From Hydrangea macrophylla (lineage: Eukaryota; Streptophyta; Magnoliopsida; Cornales; Hydrangeaceae), in NCBI GenBank assembly GCA_033977485.1, contig CM066994.1:118878458-118942457 (forward strand): 64,000 nt of DNA. Reading direction: 5' to 3'. A program made the translations under genes and the position numbers. Numbering within the stretch: position 1 is the first letter of the stretch; each line of letters opens with the position of its first letter. Positions 32,121-43,756 of the stretch are shown one piece after another. The notes beneath the pieces are model-generated. The model had not been told where the DNA came from and searched no databases. It worked only from the letters and a program-made list of their open reading frames with translations.

Positions 32121-33506
32121 GGGAAAATTACACTGACACCCCCTGAGGTTTGACACTTTGTCACTCACACCCCCTGAGGTTTTTTAGGTTACACTGACCT
32201 CCCTTCAGGTTTGTGGGTTGGTAACACTAACACCCCCTGCCGTTAACTGGCGTTAAACAATGCCTGACACTAGCAAGTTAATTTTTTAAAATGTCCAAAA
32301 TGCCCTTATCCTCTTTTTCTTTCACACACACACACATATATATATATACACACACACATACATATACACACAAACATAAAAACGAGTCTTCTATGAAGCA
32401 ATCACAGCCCCCTTTCAAGTCACCACACAATTCCAAAGCTCAAAAAGTCTCAGAAGATTTGGAGGACCACCACCACCACCACCACTGCTATGTCTCGAGA
32501 TTTGGAGGGAACCATCATCACATCATCGACATATCGAAGCAATCACAGCCCCCTTCTAATCACTCTCAGAGAAGGAGAACAGATCAGAGCGGTTCGGATC
32601 TTCCCATCTTCAACCTTCGATCTGGACCCAACAACTACGATCCCAATTTTCCAAGAAGTTGATCCACGCCATTCTTGTTCTTGTTTTCATATGTATCTTC
32701 ACTCTCTGGTGATTCTCTTATCCAGTTCCAAATCACAAACCCTCAATTCAATTTTCTAAAAACATTTTCAATCCCCAGATTCAATATTTCAATCGGGCTT
32801 TCGCATACTTTGGGTATTGGTGTGTGTGTGTGTATCTATATATGTTGTTATATGTGTGTATGTGCGGCTTTTAATTCAGATTCTTGAGAGGAAATTGTAT
32901 ATATTGAAGCAATCACAGCCCCTTCTAAACACAATTTCAATTTCTGTGTTAATCTTACTAAATTGATATATATATATACACACACACACACACATGTGTG
33001 TGTGTGTGTGTTTGAACTCTGAAACAAGGTAGTCTAGGTTGATTACTGAAACTAAACTTCAATTAAACCCAATTGACGGTACCCAATTTCAAACTTTTCT
33101 TGATTCATCGCAAATATACCCGGTGAAATTGGATTTGGGTTTTGTTGGAGAGAGAATAAATGAGAGGGAAATTAAACAGGGGTAATTTGGTTGACCCGTG
33201 GTGATGATGGCGACCCGTGGTGGTGGTAACCCATGGTGGTGGCAACCTGTACGTGGCTGACCCGTCGTGGTGGTGGTGGAGACCCGTGGTGGTTTGGGTT
33301 TGCTAGAGAGAGAGAGAGGGGGGGGGAACTGGAAAGAGAGTAGAATTTGGTTTTGTTCACAGTAAGGCTAACATGGTCTTTTTACAAGACAAACTAACTG
33401 TGTTAGGCACATAACTCTGACAGGGGGTATCAGTGTTATGTTCTAAACCTCAGGGGAGGTTTGTGATAAAACGCCAAAGCTCAGGGGGTGTTAGTGTAAT
33501 TTTCCC
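32121..33506. mobile_element. Mutator-like element nested in CACTA 1 (possible Pack-MULE)
   Basis: Ends GGGAAAATTACACTGACACC and, reverse complemented, GGGAAAATTACACTAACACC; TIR similarity extends about 100 bp. 9-bp duplication AAAAAATAA at 32112-32120 and 33507-33515. The interior is not transposase. It includes a higher-GC, gene-like stretch (about 32390-32660) with a CAC/His run and an antisense GTGG-rich stretch (about 33180-33300). A phrase 'tgaagcaatcacagcccc' recurs three times (about 32394, 32536, 32904). Confidence 0.85.
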
Positions 33507-33515
33507 AAAAAATAA

Positions 33516-35140
33516 TAATTATTTGAAATGCTCTACAATTTATTTATTTATTTATTTTTGCACCTAATTAACAAGCACAATAATCCATACACAAAAATAA
33601 CAAGCTCAATCTATACCAAATATAAGTAGAATACAAAATGTTTCATCTTACAAATCTTTGTCCATAACCCAAGTTATTAGTTTAATTACATTACATCTTA
33701 CACATAAAATTAACTCAAGAAAGATAAAATACACAAATCTCTTTATGTCCATAAACCAAGTTCATCAACTTAACTTATTACAATTGCTTCAATCTCTTCC
33801 TTCTTCACTATACTTGGATTATCACCACCCTGTTTTTCACCATAATCATCAATGATGATGTTAGAAAAAGAAATCACAAAAGAATACTAATTAAATTATT
33901 TTAATAAATAAGAGAAAGTCAATGTGAAACTCACCATATTGCTTGCGATCACACTCAATTTAAAAATGTTGTTTGAAACACCTACACAAAGTCAATGTTG
34001 AAAATTTCAAATTCACAACTCAAAACAATGCAATAACCTAAATGTGCAAGTGCCAAATTTTGAACATAAGAGTTGTCAAAATCTACATTTATTCATAAAC
34101 AAACTTTAAACCAATGCTAAATTCTTGGCCTTCTCGATTAACAATAAAAGAATCTTTATTTACGTGTATTGAGCTAATTGAATATATTCACCAAGAATAC
34201 GACTACGATGACTTACTCAAGAATCTCATATTCTAGGGAGCTATTTTACTAAACTCAGCAATAATGAAGTGCAGAAATGAACTATTGGCGTAAGAGGCCA
34301 TTTGGGAATGTATAAAATCGAATCATGTTCAACCCATTCAGCTAAACCAAATAGGCTCTAAAGTTCAGAAAGAATTTCATGTCAACAATCCTTTGTAATA
34401 AGATTCAATGCATATGACACTGGACAAATAAATCTGGTCTCTTAAATGAACTTTAACCAAAGGGTCATCATCACTATGACTCAATGCAATAATACGAGCA
34501 AACTTTTAATTTAAAGAACAATAACAGAATTCTATTTATGTTGTCTCAATTGTTCTCCTATGTATCAGATAGCATATACAAGTGCTTTAATCCTATAATT
34601 TTGTAAAATTGTCAGGTTAGAATCAACAAGAAGAACGGGTACATACTAGTATTGATTTTGATTAGACTTGAAGACCTACAGCTCCATACACAGTAAAAAA
34701 AAAAAAGCACTATAAAAAAAATTTTAAAAAAGAGCAAGATTGCATAAAACATAAAGGACTGATGTGTGAGGTTTTAACCATGGCTAAGTTTGAATACTGC
34801 TACTTTAAAAAGTGATCTGGGAAGGAGTGGAATTCAAAGCAAAAACAGCTCAAAACAACTTTTGCTCCACAGTAACTTTTGCTCCTAGATATGGGTAAAC
34901 TACCTGTAACAGATATTTTGAATTTCAAAGTGAAAGATAATCCAACCACTGGATGCTTTACGTTAGAGTCGGAATTTTCAGTGAGATAGTTTTCACCATG
35001 GATTGGTTGGCTAAGTGAAAACTTAATAAGTTGCAAATTGCAATAAGTTTCAAAGACTTACAATCTTGTCTTTCTACACTGGAAGACTTGCAAAGACTTA
35101 CAATCTTGTCTTCTAATCTGGAAGTCTTACTATCTGAATC
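33516..35140. other. CACTA 1 interior, no gene recognised
   Basis: AT-rich, short open frames without domains. It starts with a TTTA microsatellite (about 33540-33556). Confidence 0.5.
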
Positions 35141-35391
35141 TGTCACAACCCGTCCCACACAGCACGATATTGTCCACTTTGCAGCACTGGGCCTGCCCCA
35201 CGGTCTCACAGCCCAGCGCAGCCCACTCATGGCTTTGTTCCTGGGCCTGGTACTCCCAAGCCCAAAACGGGTCATGCTATGTAGAGGCAAGCTCACATAT
35301 ATAAAGCTCATCACTCCTCCACACCCAGGTGATGTGGGACGCAAGTTCCCAACCCCAGTCGACTGGTCGGTCGATGGGACGGGTCCTCACA
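35141..35391 (+). mobile_element. TRIM-like solo LTR (251 bp)
   Basis: Begins TGTCACAACCCGTCCC and ends GACGGGTCCTCACA. Perfect 5-bp duplication GAATC at 35136-35140 and 35392-35396. It contains a TATA-like tatataaag (about 35297) and the 'ggtgatgtgggacg' phrase typical of a miniature LTR family seen widely in eudicots. It is more GC-rich than its surroundings, which creates open frames on both strands; these are not genes. Confidence 0.85.
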
Positions 35392-35396
35392 GAATC

Positions 35397-38300
35397 ATCC
35401 TATTAAGTTTACTGGTTGGGTTTAGAAAAAGTTGCATAACTTCTATGACTCTTAAGCTAGCATTATAACTAAGGAGAACCACACAATGCTTCTGCTAAAA
35501 AGGATCATTTCACACTATACTTGGGAAATTAAGAAATAAGTCAAATATGAAAGGCCCAGCAAACCACAGTTAGTTAAAGCTATAATCCAAAAATTAGTTT
35601 CCTCAAACTATGAGCTTATAAATTAGCAAAACAACTACGATATTAATCAGATTGTCACACCCATTGTGAATTAACAGACCCACACTATCTAATTAATAAT
35701 AGATAACAAGCAGCCCCATTGTCCCAAACTAGCAATACACAAATCATAAGGCCAAACAGTTACTTATTCTCATACTAAGTGAAATCAGGCAATATCTAAC
35801 AATACACAAATCATAAGGCCAACAGATACTTCAAAAAAGAAGAAGATAAGTTTGGGAAAAAAACAAGAAAATTGATGCATAAGTAAACAAAATAAACTAT
35901 CTAACGAATCCTTCTATGACGAATACCACTTGAAACATAGGGAAAAATTGTAAATGGTTATGACTTCTATTATACATAGTAGTTGAAGTGTTTGCTTGCA
36001 ACTTAATCATTTTGAATCATTAACTATCAACTTCTTAGCCTTCAAACTTGACCATTTCATGATTTCAACACTGTGAGGGTTTTCCATTTGAAACCCAAAG
36101 CAAATTGTATGGAACCCAAAGCAAAAGTAACTTAACTTTGTCATTTTACTGTTGGTGAGTTCATTCAAAATATGGTTTACATGATTAACTTCAGCTCAGA
36201 TCCCTTAAGAATGCCTTGCTATTTTCGTTGTCTCAAAAACTGTCACATAGGCAAGACACTAACTCAAATAAAGAATGAAAGAAAAACAGTTAAAACAAAC
36301 TAAGCATTAATTTTCGTGACCGGCCAAGATTAGCTTTCACTTATTATACTCTTGGTGATATATGGGGAAGTCTAAAGGTAACGACCAACATTCAACTCTT
36401 ATCTTCTCCTATACATCTATTCCCATATGGTACTTTGTTAGAAGTCTCAGTAAAAAGACAATTGTTTTGTATACATTCTCTTTGGCAGTTACTCATTTTA
36501 TACCTAGGGCTGCAATTAGGTTGGTACTTTTGAATATAGGAAGTTCACAGCTAAGAGAGTGGCAATCAGCTAATTTAAATAGATCGTATTTTCCTCTAAT
36601 TAATGGTCGAGAGCGGGAGATCATTCTTTTTTCAAGAGAGATACATTTTCATTCAAAATGAGTTGAATCCCATTTCAAAGTATATATACCTACAAACTAC
36701 AAAGGTATCTCATATGTTTGTGTAAAGAAAGAAAGAAAGGGATCATTGCTAACTAACCAAAGAAAGTCAGTCTAACTATCAAAGGGATCATTGCTAACTA
36801 TCAAAGCTTCCAGCTATCACAAGTTTGTGCTATTGCTAACCAAAGAAAGGGATCATTGCTAACTATCAAAGCTTCCAGCTATCACAAGTTTGCCCAGCAA
36901 TCACAAGTTTAGTTTGTTACAACCAGAAAAAATTGACAATGTCAAGAATCTCAACAATAGATGACAATGTAGTTTAGCATTAACCTTAATGGAACCAAGA
37001 AAGTCAATCTCTTAGGCTCCATATTGAAAGAAGAGGCAATTTTATGATTTACTTAACAAAATTTCAACTCTTTGCTGAGTATAAAAGAGTAAGAATATAT
37101 ATATGCACGTGTATGTGTATCTAATTTATGGCTTTTGAACTAGATATAAGATTTGGGGCAGAAAGGCCTCAGCAACTCCACGTTAAATAACAAACAACAA
37201 AATTGCCATCACAGGCTTACAGTCCCTTTTAATTGTGCAACAACTATCACATACCAATATTGATTGTATATTTTAGCACAGCAATTCTAAAGAAAAGAAT
37301 GTGATAACTCTCCAGAGAATGGCTAGTCATAAGAAAACAAAACAAAGAGGTATGTACTTACAACTTCAAGCATCTTGAGTGTTTGTAGTTACATTGTTAT
37401 TGCCTCTTTGGAGTCCCATCTTTTTGCTTCGACATTCTATCTTGGCCGTGCTCTCTGGGATTCTGGTTTTCTGAATAAAGAAAGAACACTTTATGATAAA
37501 TCTAACTATTACACTCTTGAGCTTATTTCAAACTCTGGCACATAGTACTATATTCCCAAAGTAAAGATAAGTGTGCATTAATTTGTAAGACTACAGTTCT
37601 GGAGAAGTATATGCTTCACCTCCCAACAGGAGGTTGAGACCTTTAACCATTTGAGTCACGATTGCGAGTCATTTGTGGCATTTTCAAAGGGCCAACTATT
37701 TCTCGATGGTACTGAAAATTAGCCAATTTTTTCATGGTATTGTATTGTATGCTTCTATTTCTCGATGTTCTCTTTAGTATATTCCATCAATGTATCCATG
37801 CCAACCTATTTATCCAAATAATAAGAATGAAAGAACTAATTACATTAGGCAAAGCTGCAGTTGCTTTAAAATTAACCTCCGCTTTTGACCCATCATATTT
37901 TGATCTGTCTTTATTTAATTTACAAAGTGAGAAAACAAGAAAGGAAACTTTAGTTTTTAATAAGCTGCAACATAACTTATGGACTCAAAGAAGTGAATCA
38001 AAAGAAAACAGTATTTCTAATGTTTGGTTATCTCAAAAAACATTAAATTTCTATGTATTTTATTATCAACCTCAACTTATTGTTTTAAATTCCAACAATT
38101 ACCACAAAGAGACATGTTTGACATCTAAAGCTATATGGAACTTTTAGAGTGCTGTATGATTGTGAAAAAACAACAATACAATGCTAATTGTGTACCAATT
38201 TTGGAAGAAGGGGGGTGAGGTACTGTATAGTAGTATAATTTTTCCTAGAAAGTAAGAAAAGAGAAACAAAATTAGGAAGAAGAAAAGGTTTAGACCACCA

Positions 38301-39350
38301 GGGGCTGGTCGAGGGACGTGATTTAGGAAGAAGAAAAGGTTTAGAAAACAAGATTGCATTTCTATTTCATCACAATTTTGAAATGGGGTAGAAATTCATA
38401 CAAATAAATTCAACTATATTGACATCTTGATTATACAATCGATATGGTAAACTGAATTAAAGAGAAACAGACTCAAAAACAAAAGGCTATTTTTTAGCTT
38501 TACAAAGGAATCAATTTTTTTAAAAAAGCTATCATAAAGGCTAATTAAAATGGTCACAATATTATGTGTCTGCCATGCATATAACTATGATATGTAAACC
38601 ACATGTGAGAATTATGACCCATTGAAATATGCACATATAGCACTAGCCAAGTATCATGCCTTAGACAGTATCCTCATATTTTCAAGACCACGTTCACATA
38701 TAACTATTAACTTTACTTGTGAAAGTGACAAATGCCTATATTGCAACTACAAGTCGACATTAAAGACTGTAGATCCTATAATTCCTACGAATACACTGTG
38801 CAAATTAAGGTATAAAAAGCGAGTTTAATAGAGTCCCAAAAACAACTGTCAAACAAAAAAGTTAAAATAGGGTGAAGTTTTACCAAGTAAGTCTTTTGGA
38901 GTCTTATTCAATCAAAACTTCCTATCCTAGGATTATTCCACAATGACTTAGACAGTCTCTGTTACTTCCACTAGATGTAGCAAAATAATCATATGATGTA
39001 AATATGTACACACTTGAATTATTTTCCCATGTAACTTACAAGATCTAACATCAAAAGAGGCATATGTAACACAGAACATTTAGCAACCAAAAAAACTACA
39101 GCTTCAAAATCAGAATCGCCAAAAAAAAAACTCAATCTTTTGGCATCATACGTAACAGATAAGTCGTAAACAGAATGATATATATATATATAAGTAGAAA
39201 AATGAATAAATCACAAAATCACAAACATAAACCCTAAAAAACCCTAAAGATGCAAAAGTAACTAATGTTTTTTACTTTTCTTTTTAGATTTTTTTCCCTA
39301 ATTAGCTTTCCCTTCTCGCTTCGCAAAGATCAAATGGTTAAACAAACACA
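35397..39350. other. CACTA 1 interior, no gene recognised
   Basis: About 4 kb of AT-rich sequence. ORFs at 36362-36661 and 37734-38147 match nothing I know. A 51-bp direct duplication around 38272-38345 (ttaggaagaagaaaaggttt twice) and a tandem array at 36728-36905 are the only structures. Confidence 0.5.
36728..36905. repeat. Short tandem array in CACTA 1
   Basis: Units built from 'aaagggatcattgctaact', 'atcaaagcttccagctatca' and 'cacaagtttg' repeat three times with partial deletions. Confidence 0.8.
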
Positions 39351-39353
39351 CAC

Positions 39354-39360
<7 letters not shown>

Positions 39361-39396
<36 letters not shown>
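39361..39396. repeat. (GA)n microsatellite
   Basis: About 18 uninterrupted GA units. GAA runs follow at 39639-39665 and around 39718-39755. Confidence 0.95.
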
Positions 39397-39400
<4 letters not shown>

Positions 39401-40129
39401 AGATTTTTACTAGGCATGGCCGCAGTCCAAAGGGACACGGATTTGACCTCTGAAACTAGATTGTAGTCCGCAAAATGGGCTTACCTTTCAGCTCCACGGA
39501 TCTGACCTCCGGGAACCACGATTTGTGATATGAGCCTAGAATGCTAGGGAGATGATTGAACCCTAGAATGCAAAGGATTGGGCCAAACGAGAGAAGAGAT
39601 CAACATCAAAGCCTGCAGAGAGCCCTAATCGACTGCGAAGAAGAAGAAGAAGAAGAAGAAGAAGAGGAGAAGAAAAAAAAATCCACTGGTTTAAGATCTA
39701 GGGTTGCCACTGGGAAGAAGAAAAAGAAGAAGAAGAAGAAGAAGGAAGAAGAAGATGTGTACCTTCAGCGGCAGCGGCAGCGGCAACGACAGTTGAGCTC
39801 GGCGGCACTCGGTAGGGCAGCGATTCTCCTTTCTCTCTCTCTCTCTTTCTTTCTCTCGTTGTGAAAAGAATGAAAATGAGGGAGAGTTGAGCCCAATGTC
39901 TAAAATAAATGATTTAATTTTTTTATTTTTTTTCAGATTAAATTTTGTAATGGATATAAACGTTACAAATATAAATACAACCGTTACAAAAATCAAGTAA
40001 CCAAAATAATGGTAATTAGTAACGGTTTTTCATAATTTGTAACGGATATATCCTGATGAAAAATCAGGTATACCCGTTACAAATCATAAAACCCGTCCGT
40101 TACAAATTTGCCTATATGGTGTAGTGAAA

Positions 40130-40834
40130 GGAAAAATTCATGAGTGGAAATACCTGATATGAAAACCACAAAAATTCAGAATCAAAATTCAAGGACGAGC
40201 AACTCTTTTTTTTTAGTATGTTTTGTACTAATTTACATCAGTCACGGTCAGATATTCAAAATATATATATATATATATATAAGAAAAGACGAGAAGATCA
40301 AGAAGAAGAAATTAACAAATTCAAGTTCTTAAAAAATAACAGATTCTCCAAGTTCTAATGTGCATTCGGAAACCATTTTTGGGACGCACATTTAGAAACA
40401 ATTACATTTCTTTTACTCATGTTCTTTAAGGTATGTTTGAGAAAGTTTAAAATTGTACTAAAGTTCAATCCAAGGTCTCAATTTTTATATGGTTGTTGTG
40501 AGAACAAAGGAGGTAATGTTAATTTGACAAACAACTAGTTTTAAGAGAGTTATTAGACTGTATATAGACTCCTATGTATAAAATCAATACTCACCAACCA
40601 TCTAAATTTATAAATCGTTTCATTCATATATGAATCAAAAAATCGATTCTTTGCATTGCTTTCCCAAACAGCCTCTCTAAAACTCATAAAGTTTGTCAGA
40701 TTTTTCTGCTTAAATATTTTTAGATACATAGACACCATCACCATTCCAGAATAAAAAAAGAATTTGACTTGTTAGCCAAGTTTTGAGACCATCCGAAATT
40801 TTTTGACTTAAGAGTCTGTCACTTTCTGCTGTTG
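40130..40834. other. Flank between CACTA 1 and unit B, no gene recognised
   Basis: AT-rich with an AT microsatellite at 40259-40281. No supported ORF. Confidence 0.5.
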
Positions 40835-41676
40835 GTGAGACATGCTTATGTATTTAAATAAGCGAATGTTGGTGCTTCGATTTTGGTCCCCCACTTATAT
40901 TGCCTTCTACTCAGGCAATTACGACAGGGTCGAAGGAGAAAGTTATTCAATGGTTTGAGATCATTGTCATGGTAGTCTCGGTCAGTATGGGACTATTACG
41001 TAGAAAAATTGTCTATCTTTTAAGAGATATAAATATTACACTTGACCGCATTGACAGTCTACTATTAGTCAAAACCACCACGTGGTATATGATTTCTCGT
41101 CGATATGGATCCATAAAAGATAAAAGAAGAAACTCTTTCTCTCTCTCTCTCTTGACATACTTACACAATGAGGATCTTAAATGGACTCAAACTCATTGTT
41201 TGGGATCCACTTAAGATTCGGACTGCTTACATACATATATGTGTACAACATTCTAATGTTAATTACATGAAGATGGAAGATATCATTGTGATCAATTTTA
41301 AATAAACAAAGAAAACTTTTATCACACCTTTTTAAAATAAACTCAATTAAGTGATTTTACAATTAATTAGGGCAATTTTAAATCCTTTACAAAATTATTT
41401 TTACTAGTCTTATTTTAATATGTGTAGTGCAAAATACACATAAATAAGACACACGTTGATAATATTAACGTTATTTTAATTTTAAAAAACAAAAGTACTT
41501 TAAAATATATTTAATTTCAAAATTTACATCAACAAGTAAACAATTTAAGTGTCTAAATCAAGTGTATTTACCATTGTTCTTTTCACATTGTGGGGCGAAT
41601 TTTATATATTATTTATTTTTTCTCTATTTTAAAATTACAAAACTTCAAGGTATCATTGAAATTTCCATGAAAATCT

Positions 41677-41817
41677 AAAAAATGGTTCACCAATGCTTAC
41701 CCAAGTATCCCGTTGGCCAATGCAGTTTGACTCAGGATTAAACAAATAATGTTAAATCATGAGTCTCACTGCATTGGCCAATAAAATACTTAAATAAGCA
41801 TTAATGAACTATTTTTT
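41677..41817. mobile_element. Inverted-repeat MITE in unit B
   Basis: AAAAAATGGTTCACCAATGCTTA and its inverted partner on the right enclose a second inverted pair (ttggccaatgcag / ctgcattggccaa). A one-armed relative is at about 55298-55392. Target duplication not resolved. Confidence 0.65.
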
Positions 41818-42077
41818 GGGTGAACAGTATGTTCTCAATTCCCATATGCACTAGTCAATATATACCCCGAACAGAGAGACACATAGATACACAATTGTGT
41901 CAATATTTAAATCACAATATTCAAAAGTTGGACTAAATTCTGGTTTTTTTCTGTTGTAATGCCTTTTGTCTTCTAAAAGTACATATATAGTGAGTACGTC
42001 CCTAGTGACCTCGACCCTTTTGTTCAAAAGATTTTCTCTAGACGTGGCGGCACCAAACAAGCCCTTTCAAACCGCCC

Positions 42078-42083
42078 CACGTG
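42078..42083. promoter_or_regulatory. G-box upstream of PIP-like gene B
   Basis: CACGTG in 'cccacgtgtttgaatggg', matching the block ahead of gene A. 245 bp before the ATG. Confidence 0.6.
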
Positions 42084-42212
42084 TTTGAATGGGGCACTTC
42101 TCTTCTTCCTTAGTCAAAATTACCCTTTACATCTATATCAATATTTCTATATACATAGATACACACACACTATATTATGATATATCCTGCGCTGCCACCT
42201 TGTTACATGCCC

Positions 42213-42220
42213 TATAAATA
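42213..42220 (+). promoter_or_regulatory. TATA box of PIP-like gene B
   Basis: TATAAATA within 'ccctataaatacca', matching gene A. The leader to the ATG is about 50 bp longer than in gene A. Confidence 0.75.
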
Positions 42221-42327
42221 CCACTACCAACCTGACCTTAAGTCATACAACCTAAACAAGCTTTTCTTCTTCTCCACCTAGCAGGCTAGCACTTGTTTTG
42301 AATTCTTTGACACAAACCCTAATTAAA

Positions 42328-42597
42328 ATGGCCAAAAATTCCAACTCTCTCATCACATTCATAGTTCTATTCCTTATCATCTCTTCAATTTTAATCGCAG
42401 AAGGTCGTCCCCTCAATGCTGAAAATCCCCAAAACTCCATAAATGAAGCTATTAAGATCAACATTAATAATGGCTTGTATATAGAAGCACTTAAAACTAC
42501 TGGAGGTCCAAGCCCTGGTGGTAAGGGACATGGGTCCACCAATGCCCAAACTCTCGCAGTCAAGAACTCCGGACCTAGCCCCGGTGAGGGACACTAG
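42328..42597 (+). CDS. PIP/PIPL-like secreted signalling peptide precursor, gene B
   Basis: An 89-aa precursor paralogous to gene A. Signal peptide 1-26 (MAKNSN, then LITFIVLFLIISSIL), propeptide 27-58, first module GGPSPGGKGH at 59-68, C-terminal module SGPSPGEGH at 81-89. The spacer GSTNAQTLAVKN between modules is identical to gene A. The extra length is a six-residue stretch after EAI (KININN) and one extra T. The start is ATG 42328; the frame continues upstream only through a TTG and is not needed. Likely role, as for gene A: apoplastic peptide hormone of the PIP/PIPL class. Conservation of both modules against the faster propeptide suggests selection. No frame damage. Confidence 0.86.
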   Translation: MAKNSNSLITFIVLFLIISSILIAEGRPLNAENPQNSINEAIKININNGLYIEALKTTGGPSPGGKGHGSTNAQTLAVKNSGPSPGEGH

Positions 42598-43285
42598 TCC
42601 CTCATGAGCTCAGGATTTGGTTCGTATTAATTATGGTTGTTATAACAAATTCATTGTTTTTTTTTTTATTTTCTAGTAAATTTTTTCGTCATCTTTTTTT
42701 TTTTTTTTTGGTCAGCGGGAAACTAATTAGTTATTGTTTTAGACTGCACACGACTAGGAAATAACTGTGTATGCAATAATTTTTTTTGTTCACTTGTAAT
42801 AAATTATTAATTGTTTAATTTATCAAATAATTAATGTGAGATCTATGTATTGTTGGAATGTATTTGATATAACAGTTCTTCAAAAACCTTGTGTACCAAA
42901 TAAGTATATGTATATATGTGGAAATACCATGGAAATGTTTTTATTTTCAATTTTAATATGCTTTTGAGAGCCAACAATGTAGTGGCAAAGGTGAAGAATA
43001 TGCAGAGCACATAGTACAGTATGAGAGGAAATCAAACATTTATAGTTAAGGGAAAAAAAAAAAAAAAAAACTTAAAACCCTAAACCCTAATATTTTGAGA
43101 GGTATCAGTCCAAGGTTACTAAGCATGAGGTAGAGTCCAAACAGGGTCGATCGGTTGGACCATTTCAAAGCAAAGCTTGGCCAGCTAATTAACTTGACTG
43201 CTTTTATTTGTGTTTGTCATTGATTACAAATTTGCATAGGTTTTGACAGTGACAATGACAGAAAGGAAACCATATACATATCGAT

Positions 43286-43504
43286 CTAATACATGTTTTC
43301 CTCTTTACTAAAAAATAAATAAATAAATGCATTAAAGAATTTATATAACACCTTAAATTGAGGCTAATTAAAATCCATTTTACTATCTTACATCACATCA
43401 AATTTTTAATTGGGGAACTGCATTATTAATTTTGACACTTAAGATCCGTTTTTTTTTTTTTTGAGAGATGACACTCAAGATCCTTAATTTGCAAAAAACA
43501 AGTA
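43286..43504. other. Spacer between units B and C
   Basis: AT-rich, no ORF; AAAT microsatellite near 43311 and a T-run at 43449. Confidence 0.5.
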
Positions 43505-43756
43505 CTCCCTCCGTCCCTTTTTTTGAGTCCACCTTTGGGAACTCAACTTATTAAGGGGACAAAAAGAATCTACACATACTTTCCACAATTGCCCCTAATC
43601 ATTGCAATAACTTTTTTAGTTTTGTCTTGGTGTAGATTTCAAGGAAGGGTAGTTTTGGAAAGTAAGTAAAAATTGTATGCCAATTTAGGAAAGTGGACAC
43701 TAATTTTGGGACATCCTAAAATGGAATATAGGACTCAAAAAAAGGGACGGAAGGAG
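43505..43756. mobile_element. Stowaway-type MITE (Tc1/mariner)
   Basis: Termini CTCCCTCCGTCCC and inverted GGGACGGAAGGAG, flanked by TA at 43503-43504 and 43757-43758. This is the textbook Stowaway terminus. 252 bp, non-coding. Confidence 0.95.

Larger units (their letters stand above)
31794..40126. mobile_element. CACTA (En/Spm-type) element 1, 8.3 kb, apparently non-autonomous
   Basis: Left end CACTACACCATATGG and right end, reverse complemented, CACTACACCATATAGG. 3-bp duplication AAA at 31791-31793 and 40127-40129. Subterminal regions (31820-32105 and 39940-40110) carry many copies, in both orientations, of GTAACGG.TAT.CCGTTAC-type motifs, as expected for transposase binding sites. The interior holds a Mutator-like element (32121-33506) and a TRIM-like solo LTR (35141-35391). 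No transposase domain is recognisable in any frame. It separates duplication units A and B. Confidence 0.93.
40835..43285 (+). repeat. Unit B of the three-copy segmental duplication
   Basis: The most compact copy. It starts at 'gtatttaaataagcgaatgtt', has 'ttggtcccccactt' at 40885, PIP-like gene B, then 'gagcacatagtacagtatga' (43005), 'gaggtagagtccaaacag' (43129) and 'ggttttgacagtgacaatga' (43240). It shows the layout before the insertions found in A and C. Confidence 0.8.

Noticed and set aside
32291..32662. 123-codon ORF as a host gene
   Set aside because: Begins in CA/TA microsatellite and lies within a Mutator-like element; better seen as possible captured fragment.
34958..35468. ORFs on both strands near 35.0-35.5 kb
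   Set aside because: Created by the GC-rich TRIM-like solo LTR at 35141-35391.
37734..38147. 137-codon ORF in CACTA 1
   Set aside because: No recognisable domain, AT-driven composition, no supporting splice or start context; kept only as unclassified interior.
42298..42327. Earlier start of PIP-like gene B
   Set aside because: The upstream codon is TTG, and the ATG at 42328 matches the start and signal peptide of gene A.
43069..43092. Interstitial telomere repeat (aaaccctaaaccctaa)
   Set aside because: Only about two units; also seen once near 31089. Too short to be a telomeric tract, at most a telo-box.
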